Of a stretch of 49,880 nt of DNA, positions 1 through 11,796 are shown one piece after another (position 1 is the stretch's first letter; each line of letters opens with the position of its first letter). The notes below the pieces were generated by a model. That model searched no databases, had not been told where the DNA came from, and worked only from the letters and a program-made list of their open reading frames with translations. The position numbers were made by a program, and so were the translations under genes. The DNA comes from Phaeoceros laevis (taxonomy: Eukaryota > Anthocerotophyta > Anthocerotopsida > Notothyladales): assembly GCA_049999765.1 (NCBI GenBank), contig JBNGIQ010005346.1:1-49880 (forward strand), given 5' to 3'.

Positions 1-666
1 GCTTTGGCCTGTCCCTAAAGGGTCCTATATATATGTGCTTTTGAATGATTTCATCATATTTCCCCCCGATTTGAGTGCAGCAGCTTTGGTGCATGCCACG
101 TAAGCGCCACATAGGATGAAAGCACCATGAAAGGGGGATGCCACCGTGGAGGCAGTGCGAGGGCGTTTTTGACATATTCAGTCCGTGCAGGTCCATATAT
201 ACGGATGCCATTTCGATTCACTCAACGCCTTTCCCTTCACTCAACGCCTTCCGCTGCACGCGATCTAAGTGCTCCAAGTGGTGCACGTTAGGTTGGGAGC
301 GCCCAGCACGAAACGAGCGCGTAGGTTGACGTCGTTGATTGGCGTTGCGCTCGTCGTGGTAGTCCTCCCGCTGCATCCATCCCGTCTGGGCATGATCAGC
401 GATTTATTCTACAGGCTGCCTCAAGACCATGGATATGATCGCAATCACCAATCGCTGCACAGTGCCAGCTCTACCAAATGGTAGAGTGGGGCACTTGACG
501 GGTTAAGTACTTCGAACTGCACACAGATCTATCGCTCATACAAGTATGTGCAACAATAAAAAGCACTTCGCGAAAAGTCGGAAATTGCTCGCGACAAAAC
601 GGAGCTAAAACTTTCAAGTATTTTACATTGTCTTCCAAGCATGTGTTGGCCATGGCAGAACTGTTT
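1..666. other. intergenic, downstream of the WRKY gene
   Basis: No gene is supported here. The reading frames are short and match no family I recognise. The part next to 667 is probably the 3' UTR and terminator region of the minus-strand WRKY gene. Confidence 0.5.
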
Positions 667-3600
667 CTATATCAGTTCTTTGCCTTCACAGCCCTCAGCA
701 ACAAGTCCAGAGGGCGACGGCCGCCCCTTGCTCAAATCTGAGAGCATCAGCCTGGGTAACATAAGTGCAGAGCTGTTCATATCACATCTCTACTTTAGAC
801 ATGCCCTTCTACCAAAAGAAGAGCAAGAATGACTCATCCAGATTTTCTAAGCAAGTTGCTCCTTACACGCTCCAAACTGATCGAACAAAGTTTCATATTA
901 GGAACAATAACAAAGAGCCAGTTGCAAAAAACAACTCACGGACCAAGAGCTACTCTGGATTGCATATTCTGATGATATGACGCGCTGCCGGCAGGTATTC
1001 TTTGTTGTTGAGAATTGACGTTGTCAGAGCTGTACTCTTCGCTTTGCTCCTGCTTCGGTCTGGTGAAGTCCACCCTTCCCGCAAGAGAATCTATATTCAG
1101 GGGAGGCCGTCCAAGTGGCGCTCCACCCTCACTGTTGTGCCGAGACAAGCTCATGGAGATGGACGTCAAAAGATACCCGTTCCCCCCATGATCCCGATTC
1201 CTGAGATCCATACCCCCGGGGGGCCTTCTTGTAGGAAACCGTGATCCTTGATCTTGCAAGGAAGTAGCTGCTGCAGACATAGTGTTCATGCTGCTACTTT
1301 GTGATGACGAAGATTGGCCCCCAATCACTGCAGGTTCATGGCAACCACCACTGTTCCTTGCAGCAGGGACATCATGGTTATGTTTGCCCTCGTATGTAGT
1401 AATGACTGACTTGGGATCATTGGAAGCTCTCTCTACATGCTTCCGAACTGGGCAGCCCAAGTTTGTGCATTTGTAGTAACTCCTGCGAGAGAAAGCAGAA
1501 CAAATTCAGCGAAATGCAGACAGAATAACCCTTTTCTGCACGTAACTCGACTACAGTAAGGTTGCAACCACCACAAAGTGCTACTTGACTCACCGAGGAT
1601 GAGGATTGCCCTTGACAACTTTCTGGCCATATTTGCGCCAGCGGTAACCATCATCTAGAATGTCAACCTCACTTGTGGTCTGCACCACCACACGAGGTTC
1701 CCTATTAATCCTTGGTGGAGGAGCAGCAATTTGAGCGGCTGCTTCCCTTGCTCTTCTCTCCTTCTTCCTGCCATCAAAGCCAAGTACATAAGGAAAACCA
1801 AACTCATGATTGCCACAAAACATGAGTCGCCAACATCTTACAGGATAGAGATCCTAAAGATGAGACCAACGCAGGGGAAGAGGGTCCAAAAAAACACACC
1901 TTCGTTTAGCTTCCCGCTCTTCATCAGTGTAATCCTTACTCTCTCCATCTTCATCATCATCTCCATCACTGGTGGAAGAAGATGAAGGTTCCGGTGTACC
2001 TACTACCCCAGTCCCAAAAATGGAGTTTCTTCCACCATCTGAGTGTCTTTCATGTTTTCCTAAGACATCTGATGATGCTCCTGTTTGGAAACCTCCCCAC
2101 GCTTCAGAGCCGTCAGCCTTATCCGCTTCACCTATCACATGGACAGCCCCGGCAGATACAGACAGCCTCCTGGTTGGCAAGGGTCTCTGGTGGTTGTGGT
2201 CACCCTTGTAGATGATCTCAGTGACCTGACCATCATGCGAGCGCTCCACCTTCTTCTTCATGGGGCAGTTTGGATGCGTACATTTGTAATAGCTTCGAGG
2301 GTACTCGCTGCCTTTCACTTGCTTCTGCCCATACTTCCGCCAGTTGTAGCCATCTTCTGATGGTCCGGGCACAATAGTGGTTATTGATGATTGAGGAGCG
2401 CCTCCTTGTAGCTCTGGCTCAGCAACCTGGGTTTCCAACTCCACAGGCTTCCCTTGGGTATCCATTGGAGGCGAAGCTTGTAAAGGCAAAGCTGAATTAG
2501 ACTGTTCACCACCAAGAGTAGAAGATGGGACTGCTTCTGCAGACTGAGCTTCTTCTCCAACTGGAGCCGGTGTTGGTGGCAATGCAGCCCCAGAGGCCTG
2601 GGCTATTGCATCGATCGGTTGCTGTTGCTGTTGTTCCTGCTGTTGCTGCTGCTGGTGCAGGGCAAACGATGGCTGGAAGCATCACAGAATTAACAAGTTC
2701 AATGAGTTAAAAGCCACCTCACAGCCCCATCACCGAACTGCAAAATAACCAGAACCGATAAAATACTGGAGGAGCCCAAACAAAATCCGTGCACAACACT
2801 AAGGAAACAAACGACTCCTGCTGGAAAGCAAGGGAAGTGCGTTACCTCCTGAGAAGATGTTGGAGGCAACCGGAGTGGTCCTGCAAGAGGTGAGTTCCGT
2901 GGTACAGGCTTCAAGAGTGCTTTAAAATTAAGTAAAGCTGAGCTTCCTTGATCTCGTTCCTTTGAAGGGTCTGCTACATGTGGTGGTGGTGGCCTGCTTC
3001 CACCTGTAAATATCCCATCCAGAAAAGGTGGCAGAGGATACGTTCCTGTTGTCGGAGATGGCTCGGCCTGATGAACACATGCAACCAAAAGTACTATCAA
3101 CATGCAAATCCCCCGCCAAGGCAAGGAACACTCCCCCGAAAAGGAACACTTGAGCACATGAGGCTGATCATGAGAGGGTGACAACAACTAGACAAAGTCT
3201 CCACTGCCATGAGGCGGACCTGGGAAAGGATCCGACACCTAGTTGTGGAGCTATGGGCGAGAGGCAGACGACGGGCATTACAAGAGAAAGGACAAACCTG
3301 CGATGTTGGTAATAGTACCGGTGAATCAAGAAGTGTGGTGGGGCTAAGACCAGGAGGAATTGTGACACATGCCCGTGTTATGGACTGCAGGCGAGAAGGC
3401 GGAACAGTCTTGAAGCGGGCAGTGGACGCTCTTAGGGAGCCTGAGGCGAGGGGGTCGAACCTCCTGGCAGCTAGCCTCTCTGCAAAGCTCCCACTTGTCC
3501 CGGAGCCGACGCTGCGTGCTGCCACGCTATTCACGGCCCTCTCATCAGCGTACCTATCAACATCCTCTTCCTCCTCGGCTGCCACCATGTGCTGAAAGGA

Positions 3601-3789
3601 TCTACTGCTATCTAAGTCTGACTCCGAGTCCATGCACCCCGAAATGATGGAGCTAGGACTATCACCCGTCGAGCTCTTCCCCAGCCCATCTCTAGGAGGC
3701 AAACCAGCCAGACCCGGCCTAGGACGCCCCGGAGTAGGCTTGAGCAACTCATCCCCCAGTCCGGCCACCTCTCTTAGCCTGCTCTCCAT
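667..3789 (-). CDS. group I WRKY transcription factor, six exons, about 762 aa
   Basis: Nuclear DNA-binding regulator that recognises W-box elements. Exons (minus): 3298-3789, 2846-3067, 1900-2672, 1594-1767, 940-1482, 667-751; they sum to 2289 nt in frame. Two WRKY domains are visible. The first (WRKYGQK near residue 349) has a C-X4-C zinc pair and HNH; the second (near residue 539) has WRKYGQK, C-X4-C and HNH. The second domain is interrupted after its Pro-Arg by the intron typical of this family. Residues 150-185 hold a Ser-Pro cluster ([12 protein letters not shown], then [10 protein letters not shown]), the pattern of MAPK-targeted group I WRKYs. A glutamine-rich stretch follows in exon 3. 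The ATG at 3789 is the first in its frame. The short last exon rests on a GTGAGT donor at 939 and a good acceptor at 752; reading through that donor would stop after two codons. Closest role analogues would be the WRKY2/20/33 type (inference). Confidence 0.9.
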
Positions 3790-5100
3790 CTTCACCTTTT
3801 CCCCTCGTGCATTAGCAGCATGGGTACCGCCTAAGTGCCTGTCGGTGAGCTACGTCCACGACCAGCGCATGAGGTGGACGGGACCGGCATGAGCAAAATC
3901 CTCCACGCCCGTCCCCATGCCTGTGTCAGGCCCGGCTCTAGGGCAATCGGGAGCTACCTGCAGCTGTGCGAGAGCTGGGTTTGGGCAGGGTGGACTAAGT
4001 AGTTGGCTTTGGCACGGCTCGGCTCAGACTCACCTCCCTTCCTCTCGGGGCTGAGATCCGGATCAGCAACAGGTGATACAAGCAGCAAGCAGCGATGCAG
4101 AGGAACGAAATTGTGAGACCTAGAGCAGGGGGAAACAGATATACGGTACCACAATTTGGGGCTGGGAAGGACGCGGATTTCGATTTCTTGCTTGTCACTC
4201 AGTCCAGTCCGCTGGAAGAGTTGCACAATCAGCAGCACGCTCGTGCAGCCAGGCAGGCAGGCAAGCAAGCAGACAAGCAATCAGCGTAGAAACAAATCAG
4301 CTAGGCAGCCCCCACCATGCAACGAGGCAGACAAGACAGCAGGGAGGAGGACAAAGGAAAAATGTACACGAGGGCTGCAGCGGCCACCACCGGGAAAGGC
4401 GCCGGCAGGCTCGCTAGCAGCTCTAGGGAACAGGGGAAAGCAAAGGCAACAACGATGTGTGTGGCTTGGACAAGCTCCTGCTTCCAGCGGCTGGGCTGGA
4501 TGTCCGCCTGGTCTTGGGAATGATAGAGAGAGGAGGGAGTGAAGTCGCTCGGTCAGTCAGCTGGTGCGCCTTGACCTCTAAGGCATCCCAGCGCCCGCAG
4601 GTGCGAGGAAGGCAAGGTGGCACGTTTCCTTGATCCGAAAGAAGCCAGCCGAGGATCTCTCATCAGCAACTGCTGCTCTCCTGCTGCTGCCAGAGGGTTC
4701 TGCGTCGGGGCAAGCCGAAGAAAAGACACTCCTCCTTTCCGACGGGACGCTCGCCCGGATCTGCAGCTACTCCTGCCGTCGGGGCCGATGCCGCAAAGAA
4801 GAGAGTTGCAGAGAGAGAGAGACGGGCGCTTTAAGGCCTCTCCGCGAAGGCAGCCGGGAGCTCAGGGGCACGCATTTTCTGCGCAGGAGCGTAGAGGATT
4901 CCGCGTTCCGGCCTGAGTCTGTTTATTAGTTGTTAATTAACCACTAACCTCCCATTCAATGACGTTGAGGCGTACAGAGAACCAGGGAAATTCGTTAGGG
5001 CACCCGTGATTACCCTTATAACCCCGTGATCCTGAACGTGACCCCGTGTCTTTCTCGATCATCATCCGACAGCCGCCCACGTTGGCCTCACGGCCCTACA
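3790..5100. promoter_or_regulatory. 5' leader and promoter region of the WRKY gene
   Basis: GC-rich and without a convincing gene. It holds GCAA-type simple repeats near 4250-4280 and a GA run near 4814-4833. Several overlapping open frames at 4617-4929 and 3954-4280 come from base composition; the minus-strand one has no ATG. I infer leader plus promoter from position only. Confidence 0.4.
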
Positions 5101-5954
5101 TGAAAGGATTATATATGTGTTCCTCGAGCTTGTACATGCAACATGCTCCTGGAAGCAACTAGCTGGACCAAGTTGCAACTTGCAGCTTTTAGTTTGCAAC
5201 TTGCATGTGCCCATTCACATGGTTGGAGCTGTTTTCCTCTAGTTTCTCCAAGGTGCGCTCTTAGATGTGTGGTTCCTATCTCCAATGGCAAGGGGAAATC
5301 AAATATTTGCAAAAAGTTGAAAAGAAAAGAGATCCAGGGAACCCTATATCCAACCTTGTGCAAATATCAAAAAGTTACCAAAACTTCAGAATTTTGCACT
5401 TCTTTACATGCTGAAATTGCATTGCTAATTCAAAAAGGAAGGAAAAATTTGGTAAAAGTTGCAAGGGTGAGGTATAATCATACTTTATAAGAGCTCTCCA
5501 TATACAAAATAAAACCATCTTAAACTAGACTATCATCCAATTCGCACTTGCTGCATGCTAGAAAGTGTAGTCAATTCTCAAGTTCCTTGAAAACCGTTGT
5601 CATTTCTCCTTATTTCTTTGAGTTTTACGTGTTATACGAGCAGTAACACTAGGAACTTCAAAAATCTGTAGTTACGGATTTTACACAGTCCTTAAGAGGC
5701 TCCGTTGTTGCAGGCTGGGGTTTTTACTGAGTCTCCAATTTTTTTGGCCACATTTCCAATCTTCATTGGAAAATCCTAGGAGGTTTGAGCATCCTACCTA
5801 CCATGGATGAGTATAATTTTTTTTTTGGTGGGTTTTTTTCTCTCTATTTGACAAGGGTGAGGTAAAATGTCTACACTTCACTTTACATCATCCGGTCTAA
5901 TGCTGATTTCTGTACAAAGTGGAGTGGATGTTGAGCGGCATAACGAAAGATATG

Positions 5955-6040
5955 CACTTCTCGCATTACACCAAATGTTCATCTCTGCCATAAACGTGTG
6001 GACTTTTTAGACCCATTAAGCATGTAATAAAGTATCTTCT
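5955..6040 (+). repeat. dispersed repeat, copy A
   Basis: About 86 bp sharing an ordered set of blocks with copies at 11064-11152, 11212-11284 and 11314-11382: a CTTC..CGCATT block, ATCTCT, GTGTGGAC, GACCCAT, and AGCATGTAATAAAG. Copy A is diverged from the others. Its identity is unknown; it resembles no named transposon I can recall. Confidence 0.6.
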
Positions 6041-6240
6041 TTAGGCCCCAAATGCACGTGCAAGAAGCCAAAAAAAACCAAATATAAATGTATTTTGCTA
6101 AACTTTGCGAACTTCAACTTAAAGTTTCACTTTCAAAGACTTTTTTTCCACACATACCATCCAACTTCAAAACTATCATTATCATTGTAAGTGGTGCATT
6201 ATGGCACAAGCAAGATGGTGGCCATCAAAGCCTCAAACGT

Positions 6241-6287
6241 AAATGTGTGGACCTTTTGGACCCATCAAGCACGTAATAAAGACTCTT
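6241..6287 (+). repeat. dispersed repeat, copy B (core half)
   Basis: Core block TGTGGACCTTTTGGACCCAT followed by CAAGCACGTAATAAAG. It matches copy A and the cluster at 11.1-11.4 kb. The left half is poorly conserved here. Confidence 0.6.
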
Positions 6288-6786
6288 GATCTTCTTCTCA
6301 AGGAAATACAAGAGGTTGCCTTCACGAAAATTAGCCTGGAATGTAAGTAGGGCTCTACTTTGTGCTAACCGGATAATATCGAGCCCATTTCCTTTATGTC
6401 TTCGTAATGAACCCTTTCAAGTATGTATAATAGGTGAGTGTGATACAGCCCATGGATGCCACCAGGCCTAGGTGCCTAGGTCTTGCCCTCGATCTCGTGC
6501 CCTTCGATCCAGACAAAACATGCATGACGTGGCAGTCTGACGGGTCAAGCGTCAATCGCCGCAGTGGACTTACTGTACAGACAGCACACTTGACACCTTG
6601 TGACGCGGTCCTAACATACTAGTCGGTGGCCGAATATTGTCTAGTTTCCGAAATAAGACCAGCTTATCAGGCTCCTCCACGTACAATGTGTTTACTTTTA
6701 AGTTCCTCGTGCCAAGCCGAAAGAGGACTATATCCCTGGATTGCCCAGGTCAGATTAGGGCCTACCAAATTAGCCCCAACTAATAT

Positions 6787-7067
6787 TTAACTAATCCACA
6801 CAGAGACACCTTGTTCGTGAAGTGCAGCAACAATTAATTGTCCATGCAAGCATCCAGATTTACCTGGACAGGAAAGATTCAGATGACTTCCTCCTGCGTT
6901 TCTGGACTTTCTCAACCCAAGACAATTAATGAACATAGAGTTTAACACTATCTGCCCTGCAAAACTTGCTCCTGATGTGGAATTTTGTGTGCATCAGTCC
7001 TCCCCTGCTGTGTAGGCTTGAAGCATATTCAGTTGCCTGATTTGTCGGCATCCCAAATTGTTTGTTC
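6787..7067 (-). pseudogene. decayed duplicate of the last two ANGUSTIFOLIA exons
   Basis: Two blocks match the end of the intact ANGUSTIFOLIA gene at 11797-12083 in the same order and strand. Block 6787-6863 corresponds to the last exon (11797-11868) and keeps its acceptor and final TAA, but carries a net 5-nt insertion and an in-frame TAA. Block 6956-7067 corresponds to the exon before it, more diverged, with an in-frame TGA. At its edges the donor GT has become GC and the acceptor AG is lost. No upstream ANGUSTIFOLIA exons are recognisable nearby. This is a truncated gene-fragment duplication, not a gene. Confidence 0.7.
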
Positions 7068-9105
7068 CCAAGATGAACGTGAATGTAAATCCTAGACATA
7101 GTTATCTCGACACCAACAAACAGCAGACCACCCACCACGATGGGGGGATGGGGGGGGGAACATTTCTGGACCGTCCTTAGAGTCAGGAGCCACTTCCTGC
7201 AATGTCTCACTATCAATCTGCTACAGAGACAGTACCCTTGTGGTGCATATGCCAACAAGCCTGCAAACAATACTCAGCTTGATAGCTGGCTACACTGAGG
7301 CTGACCATGAGGCTTTGGTACGTGCTCCGTCCCTTCACACAAAAGTTTGAGGCCCTCATCAACATACCAGGAAGTAGTCATAAGATCATCAAGCCAGTGG
7401 TTCACAGGAATTTCCCAGAATCCTGCAGAGATTTTGATAGTATTTGATGGAAACCGTGGGGCTAACTCTGATAAAACAGAAGTGTTCTGATGTGTCTCAG
7501 ATGATCCAGAGTTGACCGGTAAGTACCATAGCTCCCATATTGCAGTCGAAGCAACGAAGAAGACAAGAACAGAAGGGAACTTGAGCAAGCACCAGCAAAA
7601 GACTGGTCTCTGTGCAAGCTCCTGTCCGTTGTCTTCAACTTGGCCATCTAGAGCCATGCTTGTAGCTCATGCAGACAAAAAAACTGCTAGTTCGCACTAA
7701 CATGACCTTTCCTTTCAAGTTTCCACCCGTTGCTGTACACATGTACAGGCTGTAAATTCACCATTTACCAGAAACCTACAAAGGACGTGGACTGTGCACT
7801 GAAACAAAGTTACCATATCCACGCACTGCAGCTATGTGAAGTGAGTTAACAAATTACATGGGACGAGGCTGGTTGAGGCTTGCATACAGCTTAGAGGTGT
7901 TCGAAGTACGAAACACCCACCTTTACACTGGAAGCATGCTGCGATCGTTTAGCCCTATTCTTCCAGTGTAAAGCGAAAAAAGAAAATACAGAACGTACAG
8001 GTTTCAAAGGGGGAAGGTGATGTCTAAATCAGCGTTTAATGCACACTATCTGTGGATCGGCAGCTACGGGTCGTGACGTTACGTGCTGAAAGTCAATACT
8101 CTATATCGATGACGACTCTGCCTACCCACATACTTCTGTCTCCCACCGGACTTGACCACTGCATGCACAAAAATCGTGCCAAAACTGCATGAGCACAACA
8201 CCTCCTTAGTGACACTGGCGAACATTCCACGCATCCAGTAAAGAATACCTGGCAGCATAAAGAAAGAACTTCGTTTGCGTGAGGGCGGCCGACAAAAAAC
8301 CTCTCACCTGTGTCGAGCAGTCTAGCAAAGGAGGTGGTCTATCGAAAACAGGAGTCAGCTCAGCATAGCTGTCTACCCTCATACCGAAGGTAGATGAACC
8401 ATAGCACAGCTGGGATACGAGACGTAGGTAGGCTCTTGAGTCGTGAACAATATTCATATTTTCCTTGTAAGCGCCCTTCGTTATGCAGAAACAAAATGAG
8501 TCATGACACGGCCAAGTCTGTCCATGCAAAGTCATTTCTTGAGATTATATCGCAGAAGACGAGATCAGCAGATTCTTGCTGGTACGAAGGGGGAATCACC
8601 TGAATGTATCTTTTGCACCTCCGAATGCAGAGATCACACCAATGCACTCTTTCTGCTAGCACTTTCCGGAGGACATTTTTTGATTAGTGTCGGGGGAGTT
8701 CACATGGGCACAATTAGAGTGATGGAGAGATGGTATATTCGCTTTCCAAAAACGTCTGCCATTCGTTCATGACACCCTACAACAACAACACAACTAAATC
8801 TGTAATAGCCGACAATCAATCTGCAAGCCTTCGCAGACGCACCAGATGGCGTAGGAAGGCGGGCGTTCGGTCACAGGGTTCTTCCCAGCCGTCGACGGCC
8901 CAACCAATTGGTTCATGGAGCTTAGCTTGACTCATGGGCCCCCCGAGCGCTTATGGGCTCGTCTGCTCACAATCTTTAACCAGCCTTCGGGCGCACCCGA
9001 TGCCAGTTTACACAATCAACCCTACTTTCCAGCCGGTAGCACAATGAGGTGTAGCGCTAACCGAAAGTTGATGGAACACCGGTTCAGCTCCGATCTGTTT
9101 GTACT
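7068..9105. other. intergenic DNA with one unassigned open frame
   Basis: No recognised gene. The longest ATG-started frame is on the minus strand at 7274-7657 (127 codons, starting MALDGQVEDN). It resembles nothing I know and could be chance or further eroded sequence from the duplication beside it. A minus frame at 8206-8535 is probably 3' flank of the E2 gene. A 14-bp perfect hairpin at 7921-7973 is listed separately. Confidence 0.4.
7921..7973. repeat. perfect 14-bp inverted repeat (hairpin)
   Basis: CTTTACACTGGAAG at 7921-7934 is exactly complementary to CTTCCAGTGTAAAG at 7960-7973, with a 25-nt loop. The flanks do not extend the stem. It could be the remnant of a small inverted-repeat element or a structured RNA segment; function unknown. 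Confidence 0.6.
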
Positions 9106-10502
9106 TCATCGATGTTGCTTCCTCAGAACTTTGAGATATTCTGGATTCCAAAGCAGCATCACAGTTTGAGAGATATACTCTAGTGAGACAGACAGGTATC
9201 TCCAACCACTAGACTAGTCGAAGAGGAAAAGCGAACTGACTCTGAAACAAGAAATTCAACCTAATAAACCGAACTTTGAAAGGATGCTACACCTTCTTGA
9301 TTGTTCCACAAGGCAGCTGCATAACTGTTCAAAGGGCTATCATTGTTGGGTTCTGCAGCAACAACAAACACTTGGTTCAGTGCAACTAGTAAGCAGGGGC
9401 CCGAGCTTCTCAACTCGGTCTTTGGGGAGTTAAAACTACTTGAAAGATGAAGACAAAAATGTGCAAAACACAATCAATGAGCCTTTTACTAATGCACGCA
9501 AATTCCTCAAAGAATGCTCCATCACCTCCGAGAAGACTCTGTATAGATATCAGAATGGTTCGCACATCATACGCAGACGACCATTTGTCCTGCAATACAG
9601 TTCAGACGGAAAAAGTTAAGCTCCACGGCTGAAGACGGCGTATGAGGTTGCATTCCCATGTCAGCTGTCCTACTTCAGAGAACTCTGAACGACTAGAGCT
9701 GCATCAATTCCAGAACCCCATAAGCCTGAATAGCCATGTCACATTTATATAGGGTTACCTGTAGGATATCAAGGCATAGATTGCCATATAGATCAACATT
9801 CGGATGGAAGCAGTCTGTGTCAAATTTGACCGAAGGAGGCTTGAATGGATAATCCGTAGGAAAACGAAGAGTTAATTTGTAGGACAGTCCTTCATAAACA
9901 GTTCCTGCACTGCCTTTGATGGTGCCTATCCAAGAGAAAATGTTGTCCCCGTCGGGAAAAGCGGATATTCCAGGGTCACCGCAAGTCTGGTAGCACACCA
10001 ACAAAGATGATCAGGCCCGCTGATTATCCCTACCACGATACGCAGCTTCACTGCAAATGGAGTTCACTCCTGCAGCATCTTTATACTTACCATGAGTGAC
10101 ATGAGCTCTGATTGTAACCTGCACAAACGAAAGGACAAAACCTCAGTTGCACACTGCACGAGGCCCTTTCAAGGTTGCATGACTACGTAAGTACATGGAC
10201 GAGTTGGCAGGCTCCACATCGAAGCTAGCCGAGGACAGAAGCAGAAACAAAACTCACCTCGAAAGGATTTTACGGGAAACAAAAAAAAGGACAGGCGACC
10301 TCCACCATCCTGCGGGAAGGGGGAAAAGAATGCGAGGAGTGTGCAGGAATCGGAGTGCATACCTGCGCGAAACTGAATGACTGTCGACAGGTTGGGAAAC
10401 TGGCCTGGATTGTTTCCCATTTGCAGCGGTGCTCGTGCTTATTGTGGTGTTGCTCTGCTGCTGCTGCGCAACTATAGCATCTGCAGCCGAATTGAAGCTC
10501 AT
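9106..10502 (-). CDS. UBC19/20: ubiquitin-conjugating enzyme E2, APC/C type (UBC19/20, UBE2C)
   Basis: Accepts ubiquitin from E1 and hands it to anaphase-promoting-complex substrates such as mitotic cyclins (family knowledge). Exons (minus): 10363-10502, 10091-10118, 9759-9986, 9526-9589, 9293-9352, 9106-9140; 555 nt, 184 aa, close to human UBE2C. Residues 1-45 are a low-complexity N-terminal extension (Gln/Ser/Thr rich). The UBC fold follows, with FPTDYPFKPPSVKF, then HPNVDLYGNLCLDIL containing the catalytic Cys127, then WSSAYDVRTILISIQSLLG and EPNNDSPLN, which are typical of the E2-C class. The internal 28-nt exon and the 35-nt last exon are short but have clean splice sites and restore the frame. 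ATG at 10502 is the first in frame; the reading upstream has only TTG. Confidence 0.93.
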
Positions 10503-11063
10503 AGTTGCTTCAGCACCAGCGCCCAATCTCTTGGAGCGCCTCAATGCCTCCGACGAATCGTAGGCTCAGAACCCCCAGCAGAAAGAAAGCCCTAGGTGTG
10601 GGGGATTAGTGAGCAGAAGCTGGCAAGCAAGCCGGCGCGCTGATCCTTCAAGTCCCTGGAGAATCACACCAGCACAGATGAGAACCCACTCCCCCGCAGC
10701 CTGGCAAGCGACTGCACCGGAAGGCTGGAGAGGACAAACCAGGGTCGCCTGGTGCGCTCGCTGTAATATGGCCACTGCTGCTCGGCACTTGGAAAATGAA
10801 AACCCTGAGCGGCTCAACGGCCACAAGCATTCGACCGTTGGCCTCGCCAACTTTTCGGTTTGACATGGGGCGCGACGACCGGATGGGTACAGGAGCCGTG
10901 CCTCACCCAGGCTGCTCCCGGTCTCATTGACCGGGACTCGACCGGGACAAAAGGCAACAGCAGGTTTCTTGTTAGCCCGAGCCTTCCACCCTTGCACAAC
11001 ATGAAGTGAATGTTGAGCGATTTTCTACCCAAGTGTCTGTATTTCTACGATTTCTAGGCAAGG

Positions 11064-11152
11064 ACTTCATCTCGCATTGTACGAAGTGAGTGATCATCTC
11101 TATCACAAGGTGTGGCCCAATTGGACCCATAAGCACGTAGTAAAGTTTCTTG
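11064..11152 (+). repeat. dispersed repeat, copy C
   Basis: Blocks ACTTCATCTCGCATTGTACG, ATCATCTCTATCACA, GGTGTGGCCC, TTGGACCCATAAGCACGTAG and TAAAG follow the same order as copy A. Confidence 0.65.
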
Positions 11153-11211
11153 AGATCAGCCAAAGTTGATCTCTAAGTGGATGTGGAGCATGCACAAGGG
11201 GCTGTGTAGGG

Positions 11212-11382
11212 CTTCACATTGTACAAGTGATCCTCTCTATCACACATGTATGGACCGTCAGGACCCATCAAACACATTATGAGGACAAGTGATCCATCAA
11301 ACACATTATGAGGACAAGTGATCCTCTCTATCACACATGTATGGACCTTTGAGGACCCATCAAATGCATTATGAGGACTCTT
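11212..11382 (+). repeat. dispersed repeat, copies D and E in tandem
   Basis: Copy D (11212-11284) and copy E (11314-11382) share GATCCTCTCTATCACACATG, TATGGACC and GGACCCATCAAA, then a CATTATGAGGAC end. Between them is a 29-bp partial copy ending in the same CATTATGAGGAC. They lie about 400 bp downstream of the ANGUSTIFOLIA stop. Confidence 0.7.
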
Positions 11383-11796
11383 TTTCTTCTGGTCGCTCAC
11401 ACATAATGTAAACGCAAGCACACAATATGGATGCAATTTGATATGGTGAATTAACAAACTCCATGCCGTAAGTTACATAAGATATGATAAGAGTAACATA
11501 GGACTTCCATTCGACTATCCGGGGATAGGGAAGTAACATGTGCGGTCGACCTAATTAGCAAAAGGACTAGAGGGCACTAATCCAGCCAAGATCCGCTAAT
11601 CAGGGGTGTGATTCCCGATCACTTAAGGGTGTAATCTCAGACCGTACATCATAAGCGAAGAAAATGAATGAATGTACAATGTGGAGTAATTTTCATATAC
11701 TACTATAACAGATATAATGGGTTTGAGAACGGGCGAAAGGGCTATAAATTGTGATAATGTCAGATGAACGGAAAATTCGTGGGACAGATGACAAAT

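Larger units (their letters stand above)
5101..6786. other. gene-poor AT-rich intergenic DNA
   Basis: No supported gene. It contains T-rich runs (for example near 5818-5838) and two copies of a dispersed repeat, annotated separately. The stretch lies just downstream of the decayed ANGUSTIFOLIA copy. Confidence 0.5.
10503..11796. other. intergenic between E2 and ANGUSTIFOLIA genes
   Basis: The first part (10503-10900) is probably the E2 promoter and leader. The rest holds three copies of the dispersed repeat at 11064-11382. No gene is supported. Confidence 0.5.

Noticed and set aside
4617-4929. Two overlapping plus-strand frames of about 99 codons
   Set aside because: Both frames are open together in GC- and purine-rich DNA; no domain or codon signal, and this is the WRKY leader region.
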